Assembly: GCF_016786215.1 (NCBI RefSeq) | Contig: NZ_JADOBG010000023.1 | Span: forward strand, 1-64,000 | Length of the DNA: 64,000 bases | Direction: 5' to 3' | Source of the DNA: Legionella bononiensis | GTDB taxonomy: Bacteria; Pseudomonadota; Gammaproteobacteria; Legionellales; Legionellaceae | Part shown: positions 18,367-27,097 of the stretch, one piece after another | How the letters are laid out: each line of letters begins with the position of its first letter | How positions within the stretch are numbered: the first letter of the stretch is position 1 | Translations under genes and position numbers: made by a program | Notes under the pieces: generated by a model | The model's database searches: none | The model's input: the letters and a program-made list of their open reading frames with translations, nothing else | What the model was told of the DNA's origin: nothing

Positions 18367-19286
18367 TGACCCTTAAAATAACATGGAAACCAGAGGGGTT
18401 TGACACTTATTTAAACCACTTTCCTAATACGCCCGACCTTAAGCTATCTGCTTCACAAAACATCACCCATCAGTTTTGTGATGTTTGGAACTCGGGATTG
18501 GCGAGTTTGGAAAGGAGCTTTGATGGCTTAAACAAAAACATCACGATTGTATTTGTCAGAGGTTACCTGGGTCGTTACATGCTCAATAGTCTCAAAGAGC
18601 CTGCCAATTTATTAAGGCGATTAGGCTATGATTCAATTATAACGAAACAAACAGCCGGGGGATCCTACAGAGAAAATGTCCAGATGATAATCCAGCAATT
18701 AAAGCATCGTCAGAACCGGGAACATTTTATTTTCTGTGCCCACAGTCGAGGCGGATTGGAATGCTTGAGTTTATTAAATGAAAATGAAGACATTCGTATT
18801 AAAACAAACGCGTTAATTATGTCTCAGACTGCTCATGGAGCATCTTATGTTTTGGAAAGCATTTTACAAGGGGAACACCAAAAAACAAATTATTCATGGT
18901 ACCGTTCTTTATCTGAAAAAATGCAACGAGTGATGCTGTCAGCTATTAGAGCTAAAGTGGGTGGAGAAGAACTTACTTCCAGAATATGGCCTAGCCTTAT
19001 CAGTACAGTAGAAAAACAGCAGTTCAATTTTCCTGTTATTCAAACAGCCTCCTGGTCTGCACAACCCACCATGTGGCTTGATTCATTCCATGAGCGATTA
19101 AAAGAGATTCGCCCGGCATGTGCCCATGACGGCCAATTTTTCTTGCAAGATTTGATTTGGCCAAACATCAATCATGTATTGCTCCCTAATCTGGATCATG
19201 CTCAACCAGTTGTAGGCGGATTTAATTTCAATCACAAACACTATTGGCTGACATTAATTAGCATGATTATGCGAAATTCGATATAA
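18366..19286 (+). CDS. Alpha/beta hydrolase (lipase/esterase-like), last gene of operon
   Basis: 306 aa. The nucleophile elbow is AHSRGGLECL (S about 127, in FIFCAHSRGG), preceded by the strand TIVFVRGYLGRY that would hold the oxyanion hole. A late NLDHAQPV segment can supply the Asp/His of the triad. No signal peptide is visible, so it is probably cytoplasmic or membrane-associated. It is joined to the desaturase gene by a TAATG overlap. In this operon it may release, transesterify or remove the finished acyl product. The exact substrate is unknown. Confidence 0.75.
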   Translation: MTLKITWKPEGFDTYLNHFPNTPDLKLSASQNITHQFCDVWNSGLASLERSFDGLNKNITIVFVRGYLGRYMLNSLKEPANLLRRLGYDSIITKQTAGGSYRENVQMIIQQLKHRQNREHFIFCAHSRGGLECLSLLNENEDIRIKTNALIMSQTAHGASYVLESILQGEHQKTNYSWYRSLSEKMQRVMLSAIRAKVGGEELTSRIWPSLISTVEKQQFNFPVIQTASWSAQPTMWLDSFHERLKEIRPACAHDGQFFLQDLIWPNINHVLLPNLDHAQPVVGGFNFNHKHYWLTLISMIMRNSI

Positions 19287-19339
19287 ATCAGGGGGTTGTA
19301 CTTATTTGGACTATTTCAAAATGAATTAAACTGAATCAA

Positions 19340-19426
19340 TGGTACCGAGAAGAGGACTCGAACCTCCACGGGGTTGCCCCCACTAGCACCTGAAGCTAGC
19401 GTGTCTACCAATTCCACCACCTCGGC
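19340..19426 (-). tRNA. tRNA-Leu (anticodon CAG)
   Basis: Read on the minus strand, an 87-nt class II tRNA beginning GCCGAGGTGGTGG and ending in an encoded CCA. The anticodon arm is CTAGC-TTCAGGT-GCTAG with anticodon CAG. A long variable arm (GGGGGCAACCCC) and the T-loop GTTCGAGTCC are clear. The acceptor stem pairs with G-T wobbles at the ends. It is very like E. coli tRNA-Leu(CAG). Confidence 0.97.
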
Positions 19427-19473
19427 ATAGTGCGCTACGTTACGCAAAATATAGAGTTATGTCAATTATTTTT

Positions 19474-20439
19474 TTATTTTGAGTAAGGAAATCCCGCTTT
19501 TAGTATTCGCTCTCTCACCCCTTGCCATTCACTTTTTTCTGGTGGCAGCTCTATTGCGATGCAGATGGCATTAGACGCATCGGCATACCTTAGCTGGTAA
19601 TATAAATCGTAGGCTGCTTTTTCAGGGTTGTCAGCTAGAAGATGAAAATGGTTGATTTCCACTCCTGGTGGTTGTTGACTTGCGATAACATAAACATCTC
19701 CCTCTCTTCTTTGGCAAAAACGTGAAAGGGTTTCAAACTGGTCAAAATAGTATAAATTTTTCTGGGGTTGATAGTGACTTTCTAACTTACCCGGAACTCG
19801 AATAGTGTTTTCTTTGGGAGCGTAACGAGTGGGAATGACCGCTGCTATTGCTTTTTCATCAATTAGACCATGACGCAAAATTTGATAAGTCTCAGGATCG
19901 GTTGCATCAATTATAGTGGATTCAATGCCAATACTGCATCGACCACCATCCAGAATTAACAATTCCTGGTCTTTAAATGATTGCTTGACGTGTAACGCAG
20001 TAGTGGGGCTGACTTTGCCAAAAGGATTGGCTGACGGAGCAACTATAGGAGTGTCGAGTTTCTGTAATAATTTTTGGGCGATCGGGTGGGCAGGGCATCT
20101 TATGGCTACGGTGGATTGGCCGCCAGTAATTAATGGGTTAATTTGGTTTTCTTTACAACGTAATACCAGGGTAAGAGGGCCTGGCCAAAATTTTTTAATT
20201 AATAATTGAGCGTATTCAGGGATCTCTTCTACAAGCTCAGTTAAATCCCACTGATCTGCTACATGAACAATTAATGGATGATTTAATGGTCTGTTTTTCA
20301 TGGTGAAAACAGCTTTTATAGCCTTTTCTTTATTGATCAGCGCAGCTAATCCATAAACGGTCTCTGTTGGAATGGCAACAGGTTTTCCATCTTTTAAATC
20401 AAGAATTGCTCGATTCAGATTAGTGGTTATTAAGGACAT
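19474..20439 (-). CDS. L-threonylcarbamoyladenylate synthase (Sua5 type)
   Basis: 321 aa, the long Sua5 form with an N-terminal YrdC domain (about 1-200) and a C-terminal Sua5 domain. Makes threonylcarbamoyl-AMP from threonine, bicarbonate and ATP for t6A37 on ANN-decoding tRNAs. Typical YrdC segments are PTETVYGLAA, KNRPLNHPLIVHV, FWPGPLTLVL and APSANPFGKVSPT. The linker-like VRVPGKLESHYQP segment (about 210-220) marks the Sua5 class. It shares the minus strand with the tRNA-Leu gene downstream. Confidence 0.93.
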   Translation of the reverse strand: MSLITTNLNRAILDLKDGKPVAIPTETVYGLAALINKEKAIKAVFTMKNRPLNHPLIVHVADQWDLTELVEEIPEYAQLLIKKFWPGPLTLVLRCKENQINPLITGGQSTVAIRCPAHPIAQKLLQKLDTPIVAPSANPFGKVSPTTALHVKQSFKDQELLILDGGRCSIGIESTIIDATDPETYQILRHGLIDEKAIAAVIPTRYAPKENTIRVPGKLESHYQPQKNLYYFDQFETLSRFCQRREGDVYVIASQQPPGVEINHFHLLADNPEKAAYDLYYQLRYADASNAICIAIELPPEKSEWQGVRERILKAGFPYSK

Positions 20440-20780
20440 AAATGGGTCTCATTAGTGGTTTTATATAATAAAGGAAACAGGCCGAAGAGAATGGGTAACA
20501 ACAGAGCATTATTTTTACACAGATCGCCCTGCTAATGGAATAGTAAAGAATAAAAATAACTGTAAAAGAATCTAATTTGCGGCAGTTCTAATCCAGATTA
20601 TTAGATCAGCTGCGAAGTACATCTTAACTGATACAAAAGAACAGTTGGATAATTTTTTGATTAGGCATTGGATGATCTTATGACTTTAAGACTGTTGGAC
20701 TCTCAATCCAACAGTCTTAATCAGGGTATTAAAAGCGAATGATTCATCTAAACACGATGTCCTACCTGAATCACTTATAA
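20440..20780. other. Intergenic region with a perfect 14-bp hairpin
   Basis: A 341-bp gap between the malic enzyme stop and the Sua5 start (both minus strand). It holds the strong hairpin annotated separately and the probable Sua5 promoter region; no convincing ORF or promoter hexamers were recognised. Confidence 0.5.
20686..20720 (-). terminator. Perfect hairpin downstream of malic enzyme gene
   Basis: TTAAGACTGTTGGA (20686-20699) and TCCAACAGTCTTAA (20707-20720) pair at all 14 positions around a seven-base loop. It lies about 60 bases past the stop of the minus-strand malic enzyme gene. There is no U-tract, so it may work as a transcript-end stabiliser or with Rho. Confidence 0.6.
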
Positions 20781-22448
20781 TTAGATATAGCTCTCGTAAT
20801 GAGGTGTCCACATTGTTGCATCAATGGCTTTATCAATTTCAGTGTCGTTCATCGCATTGATATGCCCTTCTTTGATGCCCTGTTTGATTACGGCTTTGGC
20901 TATATGTCGGCTCACTTCTCGAATCGACGAAAGTTCCGGCAAAAGACGTCCTACTCCAGTTTCAACTGCTGGTGCCAACTCACTTAAGGCAATAGCCGCA
21001 GCCATCATCATGTTATCCGTGACTCTTTTTGCTTTACCTGCAACAACACCTAAACCGACCCCCGGGAATATATAAGAATTATTGCATTGAGCGATATCGT
21101 ATTTTTGACCGTTAAACTCAATTGGATCAAATGGACTCCCGGTTGCAATTAATGCCTTTCCAGAAGTCCAGTTTAACAGGTCCTCAGGAACAGCCTCTAC
21201 ACGGGATGTTGGATTTGATAATGGAAATATTATGGGTCTTTGACAATAACCAGACATCGATTTGATCATGGATTCGGTAAACTGCTTGGGTTGTCCTGAT
21301 ACACCAAGGAGTATAGTCGGTTTTGCATTGATGATTACATCGTTTAAGCTGATTTGCCCTGAATTGTGTATGTTCCAGTTTTTTAATGATTGCTGGGGTT
21401 GAGTGAATCCTTTTTGAAACGGTAACAGATCGGTCATGCCGTCATGAAGTAAGCCATTTCTGTCGACTAAATAAAAACGAGATCGAGCTTCAGCCTCAGC
21501 CAAGCCCTGGCTCATCATGGCATGAACCAGTTGTTCACTGATGCCACAACCAGCAGAACCTGCGCCTAGCAATGCGATGCGCTGATCTTTTAAGGGAGTA
21601 CCGGCAACTCGCGTTGCAGCAATAATCGCTGCGACAGCTACTGCAGCCGTACCTTGTATGTCATCATTAAAGGTACATAATTGATCTTTATAACGTTCGA
21701 GTAATGGATAAGCATGTTGTTGGGCAAAATCTTCAAACTGCAGTAAAACGTGAGGCATATGCTTTTTGATGCTTTGTACAAATTGATCGACAAAGTCGTC
21801 ATAGTCTTTACCTGAAATACGTTCATGTCTCCAGCCAATATATTCTGGATCATTCAAGCGCTCTTGATTGTTGGTTCCGACATCGAGAATGATTGGGAGC
21901 GTTTTAGAAGGCTCTATACCACCACAACTGGTATATAGGGACAATTTGCCAATAGGAATCCCTAAACCTCCGGCTCCTTGATCACCTAAGCCAAGGATTC
22001 GCTCACCGTCGGTGACGACAATAACGCTTATGTTTCGTGATGAGGCAATTGATTTGATTATCTCATCCATCTTATCCCGTACGGGGTAACTTAGAAATAA
22101 ACCTCTCGGTTGGCGGTAAATATGAGAAAATTGTTCGCAAGCCAAGCCGACTACTGGAGTATAAATAATAGGCATTATTTCTTCCAGATTTTCAATAATA
22201 AAACGATAAAAGAGTACCTCATTATAATCTTGCAGAACTCGTAAATAGATGTGCTTTTCTAGTGGGGTTTCTTTTAAGTTATAAGCATCACGGCAGCGGG
22301 CAACCTGTTCTTCAATGGTCTCAATAGTTGAAGGAAGCAGGCCATGTAATCCATATCGATCCCGTTCTTCTGTGCTAAAAGCAGTGTTTTTGTTGAGTAG
22401 TGAATCTTTTATTAATTCCATCCCATGTTTTGTTATTTTTACAGTCAT
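20781..22448 (-). CDS. maeA: NAD-dependent malic enzyme
   Basis: 555 aa, the usual length of the large (ScfA/MaeA) class. It decarboxylates malate to pyruvate with NAD reduction. Signature segments are VVTDGERILGLGDQGAGG (about 145-162), the malate/metal-site YTPVVG and FNDDIQGTAAV, and the Rossmann loop LLGAGSAGCGISEQL. AGGAGTG lies just before the ATG. It is a single-gene unit. The NAD versus NADP preference cannot be proved from sequence; the length and motifs fit the NAD class. Confidence 0.93.
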   Translation of the reverse strand: MTVKITKHGMELIKDSLLNKNTAFSTEERDRYGLHGLLPSTIETIEEQVARCRDAYNLKETPLEKHIYLRVLQDYNEVLFYRFIIENLEEIMPIIYTPVVGLACEQFSHIYRQPRGLFLSYPVRDKMDEIIKSIASSRNISVIVVTDGERILGLGDQGAGGLGIPIGKLSLYTSCGGIEPSKTLPIILDVGTNNQERLNDPEYIGWRHERISGKDYDDFVDQFVQSIKKHMPHVLLQFEDFAQQHAYPLLERYKDQLCTFNDDIQGTAAVAVAAIIAATRVAGTPLKDQRIALLGAGSAGCGISEQLVHAMMSQGLAEAEARSRFYLVDRNGLLHDGMTDLLPFQKGFTQPQQSLKNWNIHNSGQISLNDVIINAKPTILLGVSGQPKQFTESMIKSMSGYCQRPIIFPLSNPTSRVEAVPEDLLNWTSGKALIATGSPFDPIEFNGQKYDIAQCNNSYIFPGVGLGVVAGKAKRVTDNMMMAAAIALSELAPAVETGVGRLLPELSSIREVSRHIAKAVIKQGIKEGHINAMNDTEIDKAIDATMWTPHYESYI

Positions 22449-22470
22449 TGCAACACTCCTTGTTAGTATT

Positions 22471-22500
22471 CACAGGAATTACGAAAATCATCCAATCTCT
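22471..22500. repeat. Remnant of the 125-bp palindromic element
   Basis: ACGAAAATCATCCAATCTCT (22481-22500) matches the left arm of the full copy at 25731-25750 at 18 of 20 positions. No matching right arm was found, so it appears to be a truncated copy next to the malic enzyme promoter. Confidence 0.45.
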
Positions 22501-22607
22501 TGATACATCTAGTGTAGTTGATTTTTATATATTTTGTAGTGATATTCTGTTTTGCCTTTTAACCTTCATCAGCATAAAATGATTTTATTTGTCATCAGAA
22601 GATAGGG

Positions 22608-23405
22608 ATGTATAGGGTGTTACTTACGTTAACGGAAAAAATGATGGATGGCTGCTTTTCTGTGGTTCCAAGGCAAAAGCCACAGCCTATGCATATTGAA
22701 CATGCAAAGATCATTGCGCATAGAGGCGCCCATAATAATTCCAGAGGAATTATTGAAAACACCCATGAAGCATTCCATTTGGCAAGAGATGCAGGGTGCT
22801 GGGGAATCGAATTAGATGTACACGCTACTGCAGATGGTGTCTTTGTTGTAAATCATGATATAACACTTAATCGATTGTGGGGGCATGATGCGACCATTAC
22901 CGATTTGACATTTAACGATTTACGCTCTTTAGTACCGGATATTCCTTCGCTTGCAGAAGTGATTGCTGAGTACAGTAGTGATTTGCATTTATTCATAGAA
23001 CTCAAATCACCATTTAAGGATGAGCTCGCTTTGATGAACACTTTGCGAGGATTGTCACCCGCCAAAGATTTTCATTTGTTAGCTTTAGACGCCTCTATTT
23101 TTGGTTCATTGACTTTGTTTCCCAAAAAATCATTACTATTGGTTGCAGTTCATAATAATGTGAAGCAATTTTGTGAATTGAGTATCAGGGAAAATTATGG
23201 CGGCGTTATGGGGAGTTATTTGCTTTTAACTAATAAGAAAAGAAATAAACTCAATGAAGCCAATCAAGTGTCCGGGGTGGGCTTTGTGAACTCCAAAAAC
23301 AGTTTGTACAGGGAGTTAAACCGAGGAGTAAACTGGATATTTACTAATCAAGCGATAGAAGTGAGTCAGTATTTGCACCAGCTACGTTCAGAAAAAAATA
23401 AATAA
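22608..23405 (+). CDS. Glycerophosphodiester phosphodiesterase family protein
   Basis: 265 aa. The GDPD signature is clear: IIAHRGAHNNS (HR catalytic pair), IENTHEAF (substrate/metal Glu), GIELDVHATADG and FVVNHD. These enzymes cut deacylated glycerophosphodiesters to glycerol-3-phosphate and an alcohol. There is no obvious signal peptide, so it is probably cytoplasmic (UgpQ-like). The start codon is uncertain; ATGs at residues 11-12 are alternatives. It is followed by the lipid enzyme DgkA on the same strand, suggesting a shared role in lipid head-group recycling. Confidence 0.88.
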   Translation: MYRVLLTLTEKMMDGCFSVVPRQKPQPMHIEHAKIIAHRGAHNNSRGIIENTHEAFHLARDAGCWGIELDVHATADGVFVVNHDITLNRLWGHDATITDLTFNDLRSLVPDIPSLAEVIAEYSSDLHLFIELKSPFKDELALMNTLRGLSPAKDFHLLALDASIFGSLTLFPKKSLLLVAVHNNVKQFCELSIRENYGGVMGSYLLLTNKKRNKLNEANQVSGVGFVNSKNSLYRELNRGVNWIFTNQAIEVSQYLHQLRSEKNK

Positions 23406-23478
23406 TTACTGTTCTGGTGATGTTATTGAAGTGGGCCCTCTTCAGGAAAATAATTTAAAGAAAGGAGTGTTCGAATAA

Positions 23479-23838
23479 ATGGTGCAAGGGATTATTCATT
23501 TTTATAAAGCGTTTAAAAACTCTTGGAATGGCCTTAAATATGCCTGTCGTTTTGAGTGGGCATTTAAATTTGAGCTCGTGCTTTTAATCTGCGCCATACC
23601 TTGCGCCTTTCTACTGGGGAACAACGCTGTAGAATATATACTGTTGATTGGATCAGTATTAATGCTTCTTGTTGTTGAGTTGCTTAATTCAGCAATTGAA
23701 ACCACTGTAGATAGAATTAGTTTGGAACAGCATCCTTTGTCAGGTCTGGCTAAAGATCTGGCATCTGCAGCAATTTTTGTTGTTGGGATTAATGCCGCGC
23801 TTACCTGGGGGATTATTCTTGTCTATACGTTATTCTGA
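23479..23838 (+). CDS. dgkA: Diacylglycerol kinase (undecaprenol/DAG kinase family)
   Basis: 119 aa, the normal size of the small integral-membrane enzyme with three membrane helices. The active-site helix VVELLNSAIETTVDRI (about 64-80) is well conserved, as is the N-terminal amphipathic KAFKNSWNGLKYACRFEWAF. It phosphorylates diacylglycerol to phosphatidic acid at the inner membrane, recycling DAG from head-group transfers. GGAG lies before the ATG. A bidirectional terminator follows. Confidence 0.95.
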   Translation: MVQGIIHFYKAFKNSWNGLKYACRFEWAFKFELVLLICAIPCAFLLGNNAVEYILLIGSVLMLLVVELLNSAIETTVDRISLEQHPLSGLAKDLASAAIFVVGINAALTWGIILVYTLF

Positions 23839-23842
23839 ATCT

Positions 23843-23870
23843 ATAAGGGGCATTGCAAAATGCCCCTTAT
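23843..23870. terminator. Bidirectional terminator between dgkA and argD
   Basis: ATAAGGGGCATT (23843-23854) and AATGCCCCTTAT (23859-23870) form a perfect 12-bp stem with a GCAA tetraloop between two convergent genes. T-rich sequence follows on the plus side (TTGTT). Confidence 0.85.
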
Positions 23871-23872
23871 TG

Positions 23873-25039
23873 TTAAGCTGTAAATTGATTAATGGATCGT
23901 GTTAAACGATTAACCAATTCATCAATTTCATCTTCACTGATAATTAAAGGCGGTAATAGTCTGACGACGGTATCTGCTGTTATATTAAACAAGACTCCAT
24001 TGGCAAGACCGATAGCTCGCATGTCTGTTGCAGGTCTGTCCAGCTCTATACCTATCATATAGCCTTTGCCTCTTATGGCTTTAACATGAGGATGTTCCCC
24101 CAGGTTGCTAATTAATTTATCCATAAGCAGTCCGCTGTTTTTGGTTACTTTTTCGCAGAGTTTATCGCGTTCGATTACATTTAAAACAGTCAATGCGGTC
24201 GCGCATGCCAGGGAGTTACCTCCAAATGTTGAACCATGATTGCCAGGTTTAAACAGATCTTTAGCCCTTTTACTCATGAGACAGGCACCAATGGGTATCC
24301 CATTTCCCAGCCCTTTGGCAGTGGTTAGAATATCTGGTTGAATAGCGTAATGCATGCAGGAAAACAGTTTACCGGTTCGGCCATTACCCGTCTGGATTTC
24401 ATCTAAAATAAGCATCCAGTCATGTTGTTCGCAGAGCTGGGCTAATGATCTAAGGTATCCTTCTTCAGCAGGATAAATTCCGCCCTCGCCCTGAATAGGC
24501 TCTAACATGACAGCAACCACGTCTTCTCTGTTGGCGGCTATAGTATGTATGGCATCAAGGTCATTAAAAGGTGCTCGAATAAATCCGGGAACCAATGGCT
24601 CAAAACCTGCTTGAACTTTGCGGCTGCCCGATGCAGTTAAAGTAGCCATTGTCCGTCCGTGGAACGCTCGTTCCATTACAATAATAGAAGGCGTTTCAAT
24701 ACCTTTTTTATGACCAAAAAGACGGGTTAATTTTATGGCTGCTTCATTAGCTTCAGCACCTGAGTTGGCAAAGAACACTTGATCCATTCCAGCCATGGCA
24801 GTAAGTTTTGCGGCAAGTAATTCTTGTTCTTTAATGTGAAAAGTATTAGAAGTATGCAGTAATTTTGCTGCCTGTTCCTGAATGGTCTGTGTCACCTCGG
24901 GGTGTGCATGGCCAAGCCCACAAACCGCTATTCCGCTCAAACCGTCGAGATATTCTTTTCCCTGTTCATCGTACAGCCAAACTCCTTTACCATGCGTAAA
25001 GGTTACGGGCATTGGATTGTAGGTCGTGATTAAAGCCAT
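23873..25039 (-). CDS. argD: Acetylornithine/succinyldiaminopimelate-type aminotransferase
   Basis: 388 aa, class III PLP-dependent aminotransferase. Visible features are YLDGLSGIAVCGLGHAHP at the N-terminus, the cofactor-phosphate segment NSGAEANEAAIKL, the LILDEIQTGNGRTGK aspartate motif, and TAKGLGNGIPIG with the Schiff-base lysine. Members act in arginine and/or lysine synthesis. No other arginine gene is nearby, so the physiological substrate is inferred from similarity. GGGAG precedes the ATG. It follows sodB in the same direction with only 25 bases between, so the two may be co-transcribed. Confidence 0.88.
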   Translation of the reverse strand: MALITTYNPMPVTFTHGKGVWLYDEQGKEYLDGLSGIAVCGLGHAHPEVTQTIQEQAAKLLHTSNTFHIKEQELLAAKLTAMAGMDQVFFANSGAEANEAAIKLTRLFGHKKGIETPSIIVMERAFHGRTMATLTASGSRKVQAGFEPLVPGFIRAPFNDLDAIHTIAANREDVVAVMLEPIQGEGGIYPAEEGYLRSLAQLCEQHDWMLILDEIQTGNGRTGKLFSCMHYAIQPDILTTAKGLGNGIPIGACLMSKRAKDLFKPGNHGSTFGGNSLACATALTVLNVIERDKLCEKVTKNSGLLMDKLISNLGEHPHVKAIRGKGYMIGIELDRPATDMRAIGLANGVLFNITADTVVRLLPPLIISEDEIDELVNRLTRSINQFTA

Positions 25040-25064
25040 GATGTCTCCCTTTCGTCCTTAAAAA

Positions 25065-25643
25065 TTATTTCATATTTTTGCTAACAAAATCCCAGTTTAC
25101 TAACGACCAGAATGCATTAATGTAATCGGGGCGTAAATTTCGGTAGTCGATGTAATACGCATGTTCCCATACATCACAAGTTAATAAGGCGGTTAACCCA
25201 TCGGTCATCGGAGTGCCTGCATTACTGGTGCTAATAATTTTCATCGCTCCAGTAGCATCCTGGACAAGCCAAGCCCAACCGGAACCGAAGGTCGTTGCTG
25301 CAGTCTGGGTGAATTGTTCTTTGAAGGCTGCGAAGGTGCCGAAATTTTTATTAATCGCTTCAGCCAGTGTTCCTTTAGGTTCACCGCCGCCATTTGGACT
25401 AAGGCTATGCCAATAAAATGTATGATTCCACACCTGGGCAGCATTATTAAAAATCCCACCTTTTGCCTTCATGATAATGTCTTCAAGGCTCATTGTTTCA
25501 AATTCAGTACCGACAATGAGTTTGTTTAAATTATTAACGTAGGCATTATGATGCTTGCCGTAGTGGTATTCCAAAGTTTCTTTCGATATATGAGGCGCAA
25601 GCGCGTCCAGGGCATACGGTAATTGAGGCAGGGTAAAAGTCAT
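25065..25643 (-). CDS. sodB: Iron superoxide dismutase
   Basis: 192 aa, the standard Fe/Mn-SOD length. Metal ligands are visible in [16 protein letters not shown] (His), [11 protein letters not shown] (His) and [14 protein letters not shown] (Asp, His). The Gln in AAQVWNH, close to the metal, is the mark of the iron form. Cytoplasmic enzyme removing superoxide, known to be important in Legionella. Together with the downstream glutaredoxin and AhpC genes on the opposite strand it makes an oxidative stress neighbourhood. Confidence 0.95.
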   Translation of the reverse strand: MTFTLPQLPYALDALAPHISKETLEYHYGKHHNAYVNNLNKLIVGTEFETMSLEDIIMKAKGGIFNNAAQVWNHTFYWHSLSPNGGGEPKGTLAEAINKNFGTFAAFKEQFTQTAATTFGSGWAWLVQDATGAMKIISTSNAGTPMTDGLTALLTCDVWEHAYYIDYRNLRPDYINAFWSLVNWDFVSKNMK

Positions 25644-26047
25644 TATAATCTCCGATTTATAAAGCGCTTAGTGTAGCAGGATGGATACGATATTCAATGT
25701 GCTTGAAATAGCATTTTATTATCAGTACTTACGAAAATCGCCCAATCTCTTTGTTAAAAGGAATGGTTAATTCGGTCATTTAGCGGATCTAAACTCCCCC
25801 ATTAACAATTCCATTTGCCTCGGACCTGGGGGAGGCGTAAGTTCTGATTATTTTTTTTGTAAAATTAGTGTATACTATTAGTCCAAATTGACTTGTTTTA
25901 TCAAATAACACCTCTTATTGGTGAAATAGCATCAGGTTGCCAGCTTGGTTGATTTACTGCATCATAATGCAAACGCGAATCATTAGTTGCGACCTTGTCA
26001 GGTTTTCGCCATAATTGGTAGGATTTATTTATTTAAAAGGTGCATAA
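25644..26047. other. Divergent intergenic region sodB / glutaredoxin
   Basis: A 404-bp region. It contains the full palindromic element at 25721-25848, then a TATACT hexamer (about 25870) that could be the -10 of the glutaredoxin-ahpC transcript, and a small CACC...GGTG inverted repeat near 25907-25923. No ORF. Confidence 0.5.
25721..25848. repeat. Palindromic MITE-like element, copy A
   Basis: Terminal inverted repeats ATCAGTACTTACG (25721-25733) and CGTAAGTTCTGAT (25836-25848) match at 12 of 13 positions. Inner arms continue the palindrome (AAAAGGAATGGTTAAT against ATTAACAATTCCATTT) and the centre has TTTAG...CTAAA. The 128-bp unit could fold into one long hairpin. It shares most of its sequence with copy B (29828-29952). 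No ORF inside. Confidence 0.8.
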
Positions 26048-26365
26048 GTGGATACTTTAGATAAAATTAAAAAGCAAATTGAAGAAAATGCAATTATGCT
26101 TTATATGAAAGGAACACCCAAGATGCCACAATGTGGGTTTTCTGCCCGCGCAGTCCAGTGCATTGAAGCTTGTGGTGTAAACTTTGCCTATGTTGATATT
26201 CTTGCTAATCCAGATATTCGTCAGGTTCTACCTCAGGTTTCTGATTGGCCTACTTTCCCGCAACTCTATGTGAAAGGTGAATTGATTGGTGGTTCAGACA
26301 TTATTGCTGATATGTTTCAGCAAGGTGAATTGGAGCCCATGTTACGTGATGCGATTGCTGCATAA
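26048..26365 (+). CDS. grxD: Monothiol glutaredoxin, Grx4/GrxD type
   Basis: 105 aa from a GTG start with AAGG nine bases upstream. The CGFS active-site motif is present (MPQCGFSARAV, about residues 27-30), with the glutathione-binding WPTFPQLYVKGELIGGSDI segment. CGFS glutaredoxins carry and hand on [2Fe-2S] clusters, usually with BolA, and are not general disulfide reductases. It precedes ahpC by about 50 bases, and the pair is probably one transcript. Confidence 0.93.
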   Translation: MDTLDKIKKQIEENAIMLYMKGTPKMPQCGFSARAVQCIEACGVNFAYVDILANPDIRQVLPQVSDWPTFPQLYVKGELIGGSDIIADMFQQGELEPMLRDAIAA

Positions 26366-26416
26366 TTATAATAATAGCGTGAAGATAACTTCGCGTATTG
26401 CAATGGAGATCATAGA

Positions 26417-27022
26417 ATGAGTGTATTAGTTGGGCGTAAGGCACCAGATTTTACTGTAGCTGCAGTAATGGGTACTGGTGAAATCGTTGATAAATTTAAT
26501 TTACATGACCATTTAAAAGGTAAATACGGCGTTGTCTTTTTCTACCCACTGGATTTTACTTTTGTGTGCCCATCTGAGCTGATTGCCCTTGATCACCGGA
26601 TTGAAGAGTTTAAAAGCAGAAATGTTGAGGTGGTCGCGGTTTCTATTGACTCTCACTTTACTCATAATGCGTACAGAAATACCCCAGTAAAAAATGGGGG
26701 TATAGGACCTGTTCGTTATACTATGGCTGCAGATATGACTCATAGCATCTGTCAATCATATGGTGTTGAGCATCCTGTTGCTGGTATTGCTTTCCGTGGC
26801 GCATTTATCATTGATACTAATGGAATGGTTCGATCCCAAATTGTTAATGATTTGCCAATTGGTCGAAATATTGATGAAATCATCCGTACAATAGATGCCG
26901 TTCAATATTTTGAAGAACACGGTGAAGTCTGTCCTGCCGGTTGGAAAAAAGGTGATGCAGGTATGAAAGCTTCTCCGCAAGGTGTCGCCGCATATCTGGC
27001 TGAGCATTCTGATTCTTTATAA
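26417..27022 (+). CDS. 2-Cys peroxiredoxin (AhpC/TSA family)
   Basis: 201 aa, typical 2-Cys Prx. The peroxidatic Cys is in YPLDFTFVCPSEL (about C50) and the resolving Cys in HGEVCPAGW (about C172). A short C-terminal tail follows that can make it sensitive to over-oxidation. It reduces hydrogen and alkyl peroxides, using thioredoxin or AhpD/AhpF type reductants; no reductase gene is adjacent. The gene order glutaredoxin, AhpC, then rnt-pyrC and motY resembles the order around pyrC in Pseudomonas. Confidence 0.93.
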   Translation: MSVLVGRKAPDFTVAAVMGTGEIVDKFNLHDHLKGKYGVVFFYPLDFTFVCPSELIALDHRIEEFKSRNVEVVAVSIDSHFTHNAYRNTPVKNGGIGPVRYTMAADMTHSICQSYGVEHPVAGIAFRGAFIIDTNGMVRSQIVNDLPIGRNIDEIIRTIDAVQYFEEHGEVCPAGWKKGDAGMKASPQGVAAYLAEHSDSL

Positions 27023-27027
27023 AAAGC

Positions 27028-27081
27028 TATAATCCGGGAGCGTTTGCCATCATTTTATGATGAGCCACGTTTCCGGATAAT
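27028..27081 (+). terminator. Imperfect hairpin between ahpC and rnt
   Basis: AATCCGGGAGCG pairs imperfectly with CGTTTCCGGATAAT, enclosing an inner CATCATTTTATGATG palindrome. The genes on both sides are convergent, so it may stop transcripts from either side. Confidence 0.45.
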
Positions 27082-27097
27082 GTTTCCCGCCAAATTA

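Noticed and set aside
19340..19426. tRNA-Leu as an integration site for the accessory region to its left
   Set aside because: I found no integrase gene and no direct repeat of the tRNA 3' end on either side.
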